A stretch of 64,000 nt of DNA from positions 3,596,001-3,660,000 of the forward strand of contig NC_068563.1 in assembly GCF_022201045.2 (NCBI RefSeq). The letters run 5' to 3'. Every line of letters starts with the position of its first letter. The stretch's first letter is position 1. The position numbers and the translations under genes are program-made. This DNA comes from Citrus sinensis (lineage: Eukaryota > Streptophyta > Magnoliopsida > Sapindales > Rutaceae). Below, one piece after another: positions 33,947-47,476 of this stretch. The notes below the pieces were generated by a model. The model ran no database searches. It was given only the letters and a program-made list of their open reading frames with translations, and was not told where the DNA came from.

Positions 33947-36900
33947 CTATTGAAACATCTTGCGATATTGCTTTTTCTCCTGCTCACGTCTTTCATGAAT
34001 CTGTGACAAGTTTTACAATTTAAAACCCAGTTAAACATAACTAATTATTGCTACATAAATTACAAATTCAGTTTCATCTACTAACCTTCTTCTTAGCAAC
34101 AGCAAGTTCCTTCTTTATACCACCTGAATGCACCAAATAACAAGTTAGCTACCCATAACTGATTCTAACGGCTGTTTCTGTGTAAACACTGACTTGGCTA
34201 GACCATTAATGCTTGTGTTAGACTCTTCAAATTAACAGAAATGAACAACTGAGTCGACTACAGATACATCTTTTGTGACATATTATTCCCCTATTTTCCA
34301 AGCATTGAAGTAAAAGCCAGAGCAAAAAGTTCTAACAAGGGATGCCATTCCATCATTAATTTTGTGGCAGTGGCTCAGTCAAAATTACTCACGTACCATC
34401 ATTTGGCTCCAATTTTAGTGCCTTCTCAAAGCTTTCAACTGCAGCATCAACATCATTAAGGGCCATGTATGCCTAATAGATAAAAAGAACAATCATTAAG
34501 ATTAGAAACTACCTCAGGGGACCCAAAATGCAATTACAACTTTCCAAACACGAGTAAACTATCCAAAATTTAAAGAAATTATAGCACCGAAACTTGTCAG
34601 ATGAAGCAGAGAAACAAAGCTTGATTCGGTCAACTCCCAGTTGTTAGATTCCTTACAAAAGAATGATACTAACCTGACCTTGGCGAAACAAAGCTTTCAC
34701 ATTGTCATCTCCATCACGCATTGCAAACTCAGTATCCAACAATGCGCCTTTCAGATCACCCAATTTCAGTTTACAAGCCTACAGCAAATAGAAAGCACCA
34801 ATTATCAAAGGAAAATAATCCAAGGAAAGAATAATAATAGTACACAGGCTTAGGAAAAGAAATAAATAAACATGCCGCCGACAAAGATGGAAGGAATAAG
34901 CCCCCACTAGAGGTTTTAGTGATCAGAAATACAAACACGTGCATGAGCTAAACTTGATCGGCATTAGCTTTTGAAGACTACAAGTCTATTTGTAACATAA
35001 ACCCCCCCCCCCCCTCTCTCTTTAACACTGATTAAAAAAAAATTCAAAGAAAAATGTTCCACATAAATTTTTTTCCCCATATTTTTACATGGTATGCACT
35101 GGTAGAATTGTGCACATACTAGGAATTACCAGAAACCTGTCATAAGAAGGTCCACAAAGTCACAATTGACAGGGGAATTTAAAGAGAAAAAACCTCTACC
35201 GGAAAAACTCTGGTTTCAATAGATCATGTTACTTTGAAAATGAGTCAAACTAGTGCAAAAGTACGGGTGAATACTTATCATGACTAATCATTTTCATGGA
35301 TGCTGCAGCTTTATGATATTCTGTTCAAACTTTATTACATAAACCTACATATTTATGCCCACAAATATGTACAAGTAAATGTGTTTGTACAAGAAAAATA
35401 TGTTCGCAAGTACGTACATGCAAGTATATATGCACATAAGGAAAAGTGATGATCATTTTAGTCAAAGAGCTGTGAGGAAAAATATTTACATATAGAGCAC
35501 TCATTGATCAAACATCAAAAAGCATGAAAAACTTACAGAACTATTTGTGAAGATCTGTGACTTTGTCTTTCTTAAAGATGAACTCTTCCCTGCAGAATCA
35601 GAGGGAATAGATTAAGTATAATCAGGTATCAGAGGCTCCGTAAAATTTGGAAAACGTTGTAAAATACCATAGTTGCAGTGAAGAGATAACTAACCTTCAT
35701 CAATCCCTTCTTTTTCCCAGCAGATATCCAGATAGCGTAAGGCCTTCCGGTACTTCCTAAGTGCCATCTTATAGTCTTGTTTCTGCACATAATCATCAGT
35801 GTGGAATTAAAACTTCTATTGTAGGAAAAATTTGTAAAAAGAGTAATTGAAGAGTGATAGATAAACATGAGAACTACTAAGACACTGAAAAAGACGGTAA
35901 TGTTAATTTCCTCCCGACTTCTAGAACTTCATCTTCGCCGAAGTACTATTTAATATACCAAATAAAATTGAAACCATCACGATACTATTACCTTGTAATG
36001 TTCGTTTCCAAAAACCTTAATAGAATCAACAGCATTCATCCACCAAGAAAGTTCATCAGGTGTCTGATCAAGGTCAGCTGGCCAATCAGGATATGAATCA
36101 CCATCGTTGAAAAAATTAGATATCCCATCATCAGCCCCCTCAGGAATCTCTCCGCAATCTGTGATGGCAACATCAGCAATGGGGCAATCATTGTCACCAG
36201 TCATGACATGTTCTATTGAACGAACAACTCCCATTCCCTTAGTTACCCTCCCAAACACAACATGTTTCCCATCTAGGTGAGATGTACGAGTTGTGGTGAT
36301 GAAGAATTGAGACCCGTTTGTATTGGGACCAGCATTAGCCATAGACAGCATTCCTTTTCTTTCATGTTTCAACTCAAAATTCTCATCCTCAAACTTCAAT
36401 CCATAGATTGATTCTCCACCAGTCCCATCTCCAGCAGAAATATCTCCTCCTTGTATCATAAACCCTTTGATGACACGATGAAAGCGAACTCCCTGAAACA
36501 ACATAAACCTAATTAGACTAAAAAAGCAGCATTAGATAAAAGATGCCGGGTAATCACGGCCCCCCACACCAAAGTAAATGGTAAACCTACAGTGCAAACA
36601 ACTAGCCGGCAGCATATTCTATCAAATTGATACTTGAAACAATCTTATATCAAAATTTATCACCGCTTAGGGAGTCTTTGCACTCTCGAATAGATGATAA
36701 ATCTTCGATGAAGAGATCAAACATGCTTCAAACAAAGTCAGTAATCCACATATTGCCTAAAAATTTGGAAAACAACTCACAATCAAAAAGGTCAACCAAC
36801 CATCAAACTACATACACGAGACATTCAACAACCAGCAATGCCCTTCTAATATTATCTCCTCCCATACTTCTAAAGTACACTAATATCCCACAATTTGTCC

Positions 36901-37286
36901 CCTTCATCAAAATTCAAGATCATTAGCGTCACTTTATCATCAACAACTGGAACCCATCATTTACATAACCAACACAACTTCAAAAACACAAACACCCTTC
37001 AAAATGCGTGCCAAAATCATAAGATTATAACAAAGAACCAACCTTTGTCCCACAACAAATAATGAAAAGGTCAACTTTTAAAACAGAAACAGACACATTC
37101 ATATAAACAACTCACCTTGTAATGAAGAGGGACACCAGTATTAGGCCCAATGCCCTTCTCACCAGTACAAAGAGCCCTGAAATTCTCAGCAGTCTTGGGA
37201 ATCACGTCGTTGTAAAGCTCCACAATAATCCTTCCTTCAAGCTCCACTCCAATGCTTATGTCCAAAAAACACCTTGGTCTAGCCAT
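33947..37286 (-). CDS. CYP40: Cyclophilin 40 (peptidyl-prolyl cis-trans isomerase with TPR), SQUINT type
   Basis: Eight exons on the minus strand: 37116-37286, 35992-36492, 35695-35782, 35537-35589, 34674-34778, 34397-34472, 34086-34123 and 33947-34000, giving 361 aa, the usual plant length. Residues about 7-173 are the cyclophilin domain with the catalytic [14 protein letters not shown] and the [16 protein letters not shown] block; the Trp of single-domain cyclophilins is His (SHLDGKH), as normal for CYP40. After an acidic linker come three TPR units from about residue 217 ([20 protein letters not shown]) to about 340 and a basic tail. The TPRs bind the Hsp90 C-terminus; in Arabidopsis SQUINT promotes AGO1 loading with miRNA and phase change. 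It is convergent with the ARMC6-type gene. Confidence 0.95.
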
Positions 37287-37360
37287 CTTCTCTTTGAAGA
37301 TTGTTAGAGCTCTCTGTTTGTTTCTGGAGGAAACAAGAAACAAACCCTAACACCGCTTGT

Positions 37361-37368
37361 TATTTATA
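37361..37368 (-). promoter_or_regulatory. TATA box of CYP40
   Basis: TATAAATA on the minus strand lies about 75 bp upstream of the CYP40 start codon, which would give a leader of roughly 40-45 nt. A (CAG)8 run (minus-strand sense) at 37447-37473 is then in the upstream promoter rather than the leader. Confidence 0.55.
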
Positions 37369-37446
37369 GTTTGAAACAAAGAGCAGAGGGCGGAGAGATG
37401 GGGGTGGGGGCCCTTTGAGGTTTGGTTCTTGCTTGTTTTGTCTTGT

Positions 37447-37473
37447 GCTGCTGCTGCTGCTGCTGCTGCTGTT
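37447..37473. repeat. (CTG)n trinucleotide repeat upstream of CYP40
   Basis: About eight perfect CTG units lie 160-190 bp upstream of the CYP40 start codon, probably in the promoter. Confidence 0.9.
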
Positions 37474-38022
37474 GTTTCGTTTTGTTCCTGGGTGTTTTTT
37501 CTATCTAAAATCTTTCGGGGTTTGTGTGGGGTTTTATGTAATTCTATAATTTCTCTTAGCGGTCCCTGTATATTTAAATATTTCGATTCAGGTCCCAAAT
37601 TTTAGTTCTTTTTACAGATTTTGGACTGTATCCAGAAGAATCGATTTGATGGTAACCGTTTGGAAGTGGATAATATTAATAGGAAACCCAACAACCATTA
37701 ATAATAAAAGTCATCTAGAATATTCATGGAGCTGTCGTTTATATTTGTAAAAAGCACATGCTTACAAACAGAGATCGTGTCCTTGTTGTTTGAAATTTTC
37801 TTTTTTGCGAATAGTTTTTGACGTGTTAAAAAAAAAAAAAATTTAATTTTATTATCCATTATTAAGAAATTCGAGTAATGCTGAGAAGTCAGCCTGAGAT
37901 GACAAACAAACCTTAAAAAGGATTCAATATGCTATAATTGAAAATTAGGGCGAAGCTATACGTTATTTATTAATAAACTAATTATGTGGGTCAATATTTT
38001 TCTTCAAAGAAACCTTTGGGCC

Positions 38023-38628
38023 ATGTTTGGTTTGAAAAAAAGGGAGGAGAGAAAAAGAGTGGAATGGAGAGGAAGAGAGAAGAGTAGTGAAATTAAATTT
38101 TGTTATTTAGTTTGATATAAAATTTAATAAGGAAATGAATTATAATTTTTTTCTTTAGATAAATTTATCATTTACCTTAAATATTAAATTATTTATATTA
38201 GTAATAAAAAAATATATTTATAAAAAATAAAATGGTGGTCTGGTGGCTAGCGGCGAGGTCCAGCAACTTTCCGACGTGGGTCCGACGACTTTCCGAAGAA
38301 AGTTCAGCGGTGATCCGACGGTAGTCCTGCGAAGTCTGGCGACTTTCCAATGGAGGTCCATTTATGTTATTAAATCAATAAAATAAAATTATAAATAATA
38401 ATTATTAATGGCATTAAACAAGTTAAAAAGTTAAAGGGTAATTTTGAAAAATTTAGTTTCTAACATAAGAGGAAATTAAATTCTTCATTACTTGGTGTGG
38501 AATTCAAATTCTACACTATGATGGATATTAAATTCTTATATATTTTGTCAAACCAAATAATAGAAATAAAAAGAAAATTTAAATTACTTTCTTTTCCTTC
38601 ATTCTCTTCTTCCAACCAAACACCACCT
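38023..38628. mobile_element. Non-autonomous element with GG..GTGTTTGGTT ends
   Basis: Left GGCCATGTTTGGTTTGAA and reverse-complemented right GGTGGTGTTTGGTTGGAAG are inverted repeats, followed on both sides by purine-rich GGAAAGAG-type sequence. A GC-rich island of CCGACGACTTTCCGA motifs (about 38240-38360) sits inside. It is about 600 bp, non-coding, with no clear target-site duplication. It interrupts the intergenic region upstream of CYP40. Confidence 0.55.
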
Positions 38629-39163
38629 TAAGGGTTAGCGAGTGATTCTTCTTCTTCTTTGACCTATTTATAGAGTAAGATTTCATCCTCCATGGTAATT
38701 ATATACACAATAGTTTAACTGTTAAAGTTTAATTCATGAACTACGTACTTCATATCGTGAGAGGTAACTTTGTGATTAATTATTTAGTTAACTTGAGTGA
38801 TTGAGTGTTTCCTAAATAATTTTATCTAGTGAGATGAGCCACATATTTCTATTAAGAAGTATTTACTTAAAGACTCCTAAAATCTTCTAAAACATCGGTT
38901 TAAGACACCGGATTTTTTTTTCTCTTATTCATTTTTTTTCGTATCATTTAAATAAAAAAATAAAAATCAACATTTGATATTACTTAAATCGACAAAAATT
39001 AATTTTATATACATATATCTTTTTTTTTTTAATTTTCCTTTTGAAGACGGATTTGGTTTGTCATGGGAATCAACACAAAGAATCCCCTCCATTTTGTGTG
39101 AGGACTCACTCAATAATAGTATTTAATCCATCTTATTATTATTATTATCCCTCACGTGCAAAG

Positions 39164-39350
39164 TAGGGATGGCAATGAGGTGGGGTGGGAGTGGGTGGAG
39201 AGTACAAAATCAAATCACACCTCATTAAGAATTTGAGAATTATTTTTTCCCTCACTCCCCACCCCATTTCCCAAAAATTATTCAAAATTTTTTCCATTTA
39301 GGGTGGGGCTTCATGGGATCCCAAACCCGTAAACAATTTTACCATCCTTA
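39164..39350. mobile_element. AGGGATGGCAAT-family MITE
   Basis: Left end TAGGGATGGCAATGAGG and reverse-complemented right end TAAGGATGGTAAAATTG are inverted. The interior has GGGTGGGAG and CTCCCCACCCC inverted segments. At 187 bp it belongs with the elements in block B; no clear duplication was found. Confidence 0.6.
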
Positions 39351-41065
39351 GCTCATAGCTCTTCTTAGAACCTTCACAAATTACGGCATTATTAACAACA
39401 TTACACCATTAAATGATATACCCTCTTGCCTATTTCTAACCCATCCTCTATCAAAACTCAAAAAGGGTCTTGGCCTTAGGTAATCAATATTCAATAATTC
39501 ATTATGAGTACACTGAAAATGAATCTTTCATGAATATGCAAAAATGACAACGGGGAAAGTTGATTGATGTTTAATATTTTTCTTCTCTGAAATTAAAATA
39601 TTGGTACGCACGTCGGTCGTGGGATTTATTTGTACCATAAGTTATCATCACGTGCATACAAAGAAGAGAAGGAAAAAATGTCTTTGCAGTGATCAATCAA
39701 CGGTCACGTCTTGTGTGTCTCATCAACTTTCGGGTAAGATTCGGAGAAAAAGAGAGCCACTGCCCATATCTATGGTACCAATTGTACTAGTGAAAGTTTG
39801 AAAAAATGGATCATTTTTCAAATTTCATCGACAGAACCGTGTAATGCTATCGAATGGCTGTAGCCACAGTATGATACTATTGTCCCTATAATTTAATTGC
39901 TTTCCATCACGTCTCAAATTTTTTGTAATTTATGCTGCACCACATGGTTCGGGTCGGGATATATGTAACACAAGATTTTGGACATGTAAAGAAAAAAAAT
40001 GTATGTGTGTGTATTTTTTTAAAATGCGGGCGCTCTTTTTTTTTTTTGTCGACAGACGGTTAAATATATAATTTAATAAAGTTATAATTTAACAGCATAT
40101 TCGTGTTTAAAAAACGAGAGTGTTCGCACCTAAAAATTATACACACACAAAAACAAACAAACATGCATACATACATACATCATGCTTAAAAAGAGATGGC
40201 CTATTCGGAGCTTGATGATCACAAAAGTTCCATCACTCGAAGAATTTGCCGTATCTTGAATAAGAGTGATCACAACTTGCTTCCTTGTGATGCAAGTATG
40301 GCCGTTATTTCCCTAAATTTAAGCTAACGCTACGGTATAAACTATGCTTCAACCTTCACCAGTTATTATCACGAGCATGTGACATAAAAATGAAATGGGT
40401 CCTCTCTCATATAACAAAAGCACAAATTCCCCAATAATATTTTTAGATATAGACACCATTATAGCATTGTTAGTTACACCATCAAACGAGATAAGTATTG
40501 ATAGTACGTAGAGATGTGATTAAATATTATTATTAACTATTATATTGCAAAAATAAATAAATAAATAAATAAAATGTTGGCATAAAACTCAGAATCAAAT
40601 AATAACTCGGCACCTTTAATGGAAAAGTCCACTTGAGTAGCATAGAAAATACATTCCAAATTGTCAATATTAAAGCAACTTGCAACAAATAAAAGAGACA
40701 AATTTTGAATATAAAAAGGGTGTCTACTAAAAGCTGACTCGTGCATAGCGACGATAATCGCAACTCCCAAGTGGAGCACTTAAATTTCCACTCATATATA
40801 GCAGTTGTTGATTGATTAGTCATTTATTTTTATATGGAAAGTGGCATGAGGTTTATTTTCTTCCTAAAATAATATATAATCTATCTTACATAGACTCCAA
40901 TTCTACACTATCACAACATTAAAAAAATAATAAATTGAAATTTAACTAAAAATTTGTGATTATGTGACGTTAAAGTCAATGGATGAAATTGTCATCCCTC
41001 TACTTAAAAAAAGAAAAAAAAAAGAAAAAGAAAACAAAGTCAATTTATGAAAGGCTGTGGTTTAA
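39351..41065. other. AT-rich intergenic, no gene recognised
   Basis: Short open frames here (for example at about 39601-39801 and 40533-40823) have no conserved motif and AT-rich composition. Mixed CA and CATA repeats occur at about 40140-40180. Confidence 0.5.
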
Positions 41066-41074
41066 TTATAAAAC

Positions 41075-41215
41075 GAGAAAAATTGTGGTGCAACTGTAGT
41101 ACCGTGCCATAGTTGTATTCAGCCGTTGGATCTCAATAAACCTCACTCGTTTAAGTAGATCCAACGGCTGGATGTAATTATGGCATGGTACCACAATTGC
41201 ACCGTAGCCGGACCC
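41075..41215. mobile_element. Mutator-like MITE (141 bp) with 9-bp target-site duplication
   Basis: The element is almost a complete palindrome: TGCAACTGTAGTACCGTGCC on the left pairs with GGCATGGTACCACAATTGCA on the right, and CAGCCGTTGGATCT with AGATCCAACGGCTG. It is flanked by a perfect 9-bp duplication TTATAAAAC (41066-41074 and 41216-41224), typical of Mutator-like elements. The element at 56372 has the same length and similar ends. Confidence 0.85.
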
Positions 41216-41224
41216 TTATAAAAC

Positions 41225-41284
41225 CAAGACTCACACAAAATTGAAAAGATTCATTGATTCACAAAATTGAAAAGATTCATTGAT
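41225..41284. repeat. 26-bp tandem duplication
   Basis: The segment CACAAAATTGAAAAGATTCA and six following bases occur twice in direct succession (about 41234-41285), immediately right of the 41-kb MITE. Confidence 0.8.
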
Positions 41285-41285
41285 T

Positions 41286-43838
41286 ACAAGAAGCCACAAG
41301 TTACCGGCATTTTTTCATGTCCATTTATCATGCCTCTCGATCAAGTCTAGACTTAGCCCAAGACACATTTTGAGTTGGGCCATTTGTTGTTGTTAAACAT
41401 GAGTGGTGTCCATAAATTTATTTACTTCCAACTAATGAGAGGGCAAAAGATTAAGTAAAACATGAACACACCACGGATGGTCTAAAGATAAGTGACAAAA
41501 AATAATCAAATATTATCTCTTTTTTTCAATTTTTAATAATTGAAATAAATGGAGCCAAACTTTTATGCACAAAATGAAATGATATGGGCTTCTTTGAAAA
41601 CTATTAAATTAAAGAAAAAAAAAACTTATAGAAGGAATGAAACTATCGGCTTTCATGATTCCAAATTTATATCCCAAAAAATTTGACTAACTGAGGTGTT
41701 ATGAATTCTAATTCACATCTGTCGTAAAATCAAATTACTACTTGATAAACAGTTACAAATGGGCTTACAAAACCCAAGCAAAACAGAACCAGATGGATTT
41801 GAGCACAGCACAAAGGGGAAATTACCCTTATACAAAAACTTAAATTAGTGCCCTCAATTTCGTTGAAGAAAAAATTACATAATTAAATTCCACTCGAGCA
41901 AAAGCGGGTACTAAAAGGTTGACTGACAGCAGAATCGAAGATTTGAAAGTGAAAGAGATAAAAAATTCACTAATAAAAGAAGACAACACAGTACACAGTT
42001 ACACACTACACAGAGAGCTAGACTACTGGAGTCATCAGCCTTTTACTTTTGAGTTGAGGTGAAAATAAATGGTGTCTCAGACAAAAGCTGCCTGCAACAC
42101 ATGATTCTCAAAACACAATCAGATTTCTCCCTTTCTCTATTATTTAAATTCATCACATACATCACCAATTCACCAGGCATCATCTTATACATACGACCTT
42201 TTAATTTCCAGTAGTCTAACGAGTGTGTTTTTGTCCTATATACCTTCTAAATTATTTATTTGAGGTCTCAAATTATATATATTAGAAGAGGTAGAATGCG
42301 TTTGAGATTGATGTTAGAAAGTTATAATTTTTTAAATTACAGTATTAATATATTTACTATATATTATTAATATTTTTTTATAATTATAGTTTTTTTTTTC
42401 ATAGCGGCTACAACTTAAAAAATACAGTATCTCAGTCTCAAACAGAATTGTAGAGTGCGTTTGTGGCAGCTGCATCGTGGCTGTGTAGCTGCCTCAAACG
42501 CGTCTGGAATCACCTAAATCCGTTAAATAGTTTCTCTATCATGTTAATATAGAAAAAAGAGTCTTGTGCTGCATCACTGTGTGTACAAAAGTGCAAACTT
42601 TATCTTTAATCTATATTCATGGCTCGACGTCTCACTACATTTATAGATTCATTATACTTTAAATAAGAACATTGACGTCTCATGTGAGGGGGTAAGTTAA
42701 AATTAATCTTTCATATTTATTAAACTCAAACCCGCTAACTTAAATTAACTTCTAAGTCAAACGATTTTTCTAGCATATCAAACGTATGTGGAATAACATT
42801 TTAGCTTTTGGGGTATATGAAAAAATGTTAATGCTGGTTTTGTAAAAGCTATGGTTTCTGGCATTTTCTTGATTCTTGGGAGAGAAAAGAAGAGGTGGGA
42901 AGCGAGACAAATTTGCGAGAGAGCCCAACTTTTTACACGTCTCTTTTCCATTATTAAGCCTCTCTGCACTTTTGCTTTTATAAACAAATATGTACGTGAT
43001 GCATTGTTGGCTTAGCTTTTGAATTTCTCAACTCTTCTACTGAAACTTGCAAGCTACTTTTTTTCTTTTTTTTTTATGGAATTACTGCTCAAACTATAAC
43101 TCATATTGTATGAGATTATAACTGATATTTACAAATCAGACTATTACTGATACCAACTTACATCAATACTAATAAAATTCTGTCCAGATTTTAATCTTCA
43201 CAAATATTCGAGAATATCTATTCTTCACTCTTGGATAAGGAGGAAGAAACTTACAAGCTCTTAATTGGTTAAACCGAGAAAAGTTTTTAGGTTAATAAAG
43301 AGCAAAATAAAACACATTCACTGATGAAAAAGGAGAATATATAGTTATTAAAAAAAAAAAAATTGGCCAAAAAGAGGCTCTCTTTTTTTTTTTTTTCCCT
43401 AAACAATATTCTTAATTCTTGGCAACATCAATTCATTCTCCGAAATGTTCATTAATTTATTAATGACTAAAACCCTAGTGTCTCTTATGCCCCAACAAGG
43501 AATGTTATGATGCATTTATAAATGCAAAATCTGCAAACTTTCACGTTCCCTCCTCATAACAAGAGTATCCTATGCCACCAATAACACAGTAATTAACCTA
43601 CCCAATTAAAGTTGTCGAATCCTCATCCGTACTCGGCCATTTTCTTTTATTCTTTTTGCCATAAACATAAACTTGAAGCATTAATTTTTATAAGATTTAT
43701 AAATAAAAAAAGGAAATTTACATGCCCTCATAAAATCACATAAAATAATAATACCCCACAAGAAAAATGAAATTAAGAAATTAACTTTAAAAAAAAAAAA
43801 AACTACCCACAAATGATGAATAGGCTCAAAATCAAGAT
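41286..43838. other. AT-rich intergenic, no gene recognised
   Basis: I see only AT-rich sequence with poly-A/T runs. Open frames are short and not gene-like. The part near 43800 is the presumed 3' flank of the small membrane-protein gene. Confidence 0.5.
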
Positions 43839-44270
43839 TCAAGATTCATTTTTTTTTGCTTGTCTATTCTCTTGATGAACTGGCTCTTGTACATGTTCCT
43901 CTTCTTTAATTTCTTCTTGTTGTTGAGGTTGAGGTTGAGGTTGAGCTTCCTCCACTACTACTACGGGTTCTTCAACGGGGATATCGGGTCGGGTGGTGCG
44001 ATGTGGAGCCGGGTCGATACTACCATCAAGACAAGAAGAGCACTTCCTCTCAACCCACCCTTCAAAATCGTACTGCCCGCTACCCATGATCCGACGACCC
44101 GTACACAGCCTCCCTATCATTCCGGCTATCACCCCCAAGATGGTGATCACCGCAAGAACCGCTATCACCGGCCCGACCGACCCGTGACCCGAATGGGCCG
44201 TGTACGCTTGCTGGGTCCCCTCCACCGCCGGCGGTGGCTGCTGCCCAATCACTGGCATCGACATACTCAC
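43839..44270 (-). CDS. Small single-pass membrane protein, uncharacterised plant family
   Basis: This intronless gene encodes 143 aa. The first 32 residues are Pro/Gln-rich and polar, residues about 33-55 ([20 protein letters not shown]) form one transmembrane helix, and a basic LCTGRR stretch follows. The juxtamembrane motif [21 protein letters not shown] (64-84) looks like the conserved core of a plant-specific family; the tail is Pro/Gln/Glu-rich and low in complexity. TATAAAAG lies about 60 bp upstream (44329-44336). I do not know its function. GC content is well above the flanks, which supports real coding sequence over the overlapping plus-strand frame. Confidence 0.78.
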   Translation of the reverse strand: MSMSMPVIGQQPPPAVEGTQQAYTAHSGHGSVGPVIAVLAVITILGVIAGMIGRLCTGRRIMGSGQYDFEGWVERKCSSCLDGSIDPAPHRTTRPDIPVEEPVVVVEEAQPQPQPQQQEEIKEEEHVQEPVHQENRQAKKNES

Positions 44271-44336
44271 ATAAATTTATCAGGGTTTCTGCGAGGTTTT
44301 ATGTTTTTTTTTTTCCGTTCTTGTGTAACTTTTATA

Positions 44337-47300
44337 AACAATTTTGATATTTGTTGTGGGAAAAGCATGAAAAATCAAATTATTATTGGTACATAAAAGG
44401 TGATGGAAATGAGAAAGATAAGCAATGTGGGATTTTTTTTTTCTTTTTTTCGTTTGCTTTTCTTTTTATTTGGGTTGTAAAGAAAAGAAAAGAAAAGAAA
44501 GTGAGGGGAAAACTTGAAGGGAAAGTCTTGTTCCAATGGAGAAAATGGGTTTCCTCTGTTGGGAGAATTGCTTCTGGTACTGAAAGGAAATTATTATGAG
44601 AAAATGTTTTGAAATGGGAAAAGCCAAATGGACTGGACTGGGTTCGTTGGGAGGTGCAGTCTCTTTGCTTTGGCAAAAAATTGAATCACATGTTGAGTGT
44701 ACCTGAAATTTTAATTAAAAAAAATCACAATTTTTTCACTTCCACTTTTAGGTATTGAGCCAAGAGATTCTGCATGAATAGTGATACTTTTATGAACAAA
44801 TATGTTAAAGTTTGAAATAAAGCTTTTTATTAATTATTTTGGTTATTTATAATTAAGTGGCTAACTAAAATTTATATTAGAGTTGAGTCGCATGATCTGA
44901 AAATGTATTCAGCTTTCAGATTTCACGAGAAAAAAAATGGGAGCAATCTTGCATGAACATTTTAGATGAAGGGCCTAATGGGTGTTTTATAAAAGTATTT
45001 TTAATTTTTTTTCAAAAAAACAAATTATAATGCCAAAGAGTATCAAACAAATGATATAATAACACTTCAATAATGTCAAAAACACTTTGAATCACACTCC
45101 AAGTCCAAAACACTTCCAAAAAGGTTAGAGGAAAGTGTGCTCTTAGTGCTCTTACTCATTATGAAGAAAGCCCTAAAATAACATTTTCGATCTTTATCTT
45201 CACTTTTGTACCTCTTTTCTTTTCTGATTATTTATTTATTATTATTATTGTTTATTTTTGGCACCGAATGAAGGAGCTCAAAGTGCCTTCATTCGTTTTT
45301 TAAAAATTGTTTAGTTAATTATGGGCACAGGATAAGTTTGCTTTTTTATGAAAGGTCAAAAAAGTTACATTTAAAAGATGTCCAAAAAGTTGCCAATTAT
45401 GTTCAAATAGTGAGCCAATCGGTCCATCTTTTTTTTTTCCTTCCTTCTCCTTTCTTTTTCATTCTGTCCCACTATAATGCCATGCTGGCCCGTAGTGATG
45501 GCTAGTTGTATTCATAGAATTTGCCACAAATGTTTCTTGTGAAGTGTATAAAATATGTGTTTTTATAATTCGAACAGAAGTCCTTTTTTTTAATAAAATA
45601 AAATAAAAGATTAAAACTTTTGATTACAATATGTTCCGTTCTATAAAAGATTATATTTAAATTAGATTAATAATACAAATACCCTTATGCAAACTAAGTT
45701 AGCAGCTTACTTATCGTAAAGAAGCTGTTTAGATAAAAGGATCACATGACCCGAATAATATTTTTACTAACTATTTTTACTTTTCAATCAATCACCGAAT
45801 GCAATATAAGTTGTTAACTCAATTCGTACAAACATATTTATATAATTATTTGCGGTTTATCATTGTTAACGTATAATCAACGTAAACATTTATATTTTCT
45901 AATGTAAATTTGAGACTTGATAATACTATTGACTGTAATTTAACATTATGTCATTAGCGAGATAATATTATCTTACCTCAAAATTGTATTTAAAATTGTC
46001 TGACTTCAAAATGATATGTAGAACCTGTACACATTTGCAAGGAGAAGAACTTTTCAAATTACTTCCCAAAATTGAAAAATAAAAATCTCTTCTTAATTTT
46101 TAAACTCGCCATTGTTATTATTTTTGTGCTATATATATATTTTCGAATTATGAAAAGTTGGAAACTTTCATTAGACGCTATCTTAATGATTAAGCCTACC
46201 AAAGCGTTGGCTGTGTAGAATTTTGTATAGGAGTCCGAGAAAAGGATAGCTCTTGCTTTTACATAATTCACCTATATACCCCCTGACACAAGTCACATAA
46301 GGATACAGAAAATTTTTCGGGTTCATTAAAATGATAGAACTGAAAGATTTTTCGGAATTATATTAAATTGCTTTGCACATTTTGAAATCCAAAAAATTGA
46401 TTATTAAAAAAAGAAATTAAAAAGCCTAGATGGGTAAAAAAAAAAGAAATATTGAGTAAACAAATCTCGAGAGTCAGCATGGAGAATCTATTCAGAAAGC
46501 AGAGAATATGTTTCAGAAGGAGGATGGTGATAAATCTGATGATCAAGCATGATTATGATAGCTCATGATTTATATACACCAATAAAACTTCGGCAGATCA
46601 AATTATATATATATATATATATATAAAGATTGGCTTTGCGATAAAAGTGCTTTTTCAATCGACGAAAGAGACAGAAATCTCAATGGTGAGTTTTATTAAT
46701 TTGTACAAGGGGTTGGGTCACTGCTCAGGCATCTAACCTGCAGCTCTCCTTTCATATTCCTTTTTGAATCCATGCACTCTTTGTCGGCTTCTTTTTATAG
46801 ATTTACGTGCATTTGAATTCAGCCCTATTTTATTATTCTTTTTCTCTTGTTAAACACTTTTCTTGATCCCAAAATCAAAGTGGAAGCCAAACAATTCATA
46901 AAATAATGTTAAGCAGTACAAGATTTTCTTGGCACTTGATATCTAGTGGTCGGTCACTTGGTCACACATAGTGGGCAGCCACTAAATATGAACCGTTTTT
47001 ATGGCAATAGTTATTTGTAGTAATTTTCATCAATTAGTTACCTAATTTAGTAGGGATTAAGATTCTCTCCTGATCTGATTATGTCGTGAGCAAACAATTT
47101 AATTGCTGATTGGTGGTTAATAAATAAAAAAATATATAAGAAATTAAATTTTATCCATACACTACCACTAAAAAATACATGGCAGAAGATCTTCAAAAAC
47201 TCAGAAGAGATCAGATCAAAAGAGAATCATTTTTCATTTAGTAGATATGTATAATTTGAAGTTAATGGGGCTTCAATGAGATGAAAATTCATAAGAGAAG

Positions 47301-47476
47301 CAAGTGGTCAAATATAATCACACTAAATATTCATTTTGATACACACACGCATGTATTTAGGCACACAAAGCACTGAGTTGGCCAGATTATTCCTGTGTTG
47401 ACTGCCTAATTTAGATAATTAATTAAACCACAGAAGTTCCAACAAAGAGACTAATTAATTCATTACAGACACCAAT
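44337..47476. other. Intergenic, no gene recognised
   Basis: This AT-rich span has purine runs just upstream of the membrane-protein gene (about 44480-44505) and an (AT)n at about 46603-46624. The part after about 47340 begins the peroxidase duplication: it resembles the 3' flank of the intact gene at 58650-58778. Confidence 0.5.

Noticed and set aside
37347-37598. 83-codon minus-strand frame upstream of CYP40
   Set aside because: It contains the translated CAG run (poly-Ala) and lies in the promoter; it ends before the CYP40 TATA box.
40533-40823. Overlapping minus-strand hydrophobic frames at 40.5-40.8 kb
   Set aside because: The AT-rich composition gives Leu/Ile/Phe-rich chance frames; there is no motif and no splice context.
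43860-44396. 178-codon plus-strand frame antisense to the small membrane-protein gene
   Set aside because: It is a shadow: the minus-strand frame has a transmembrane helix and a conserved-looking motif, while this one has a low-complexity start and no domain.
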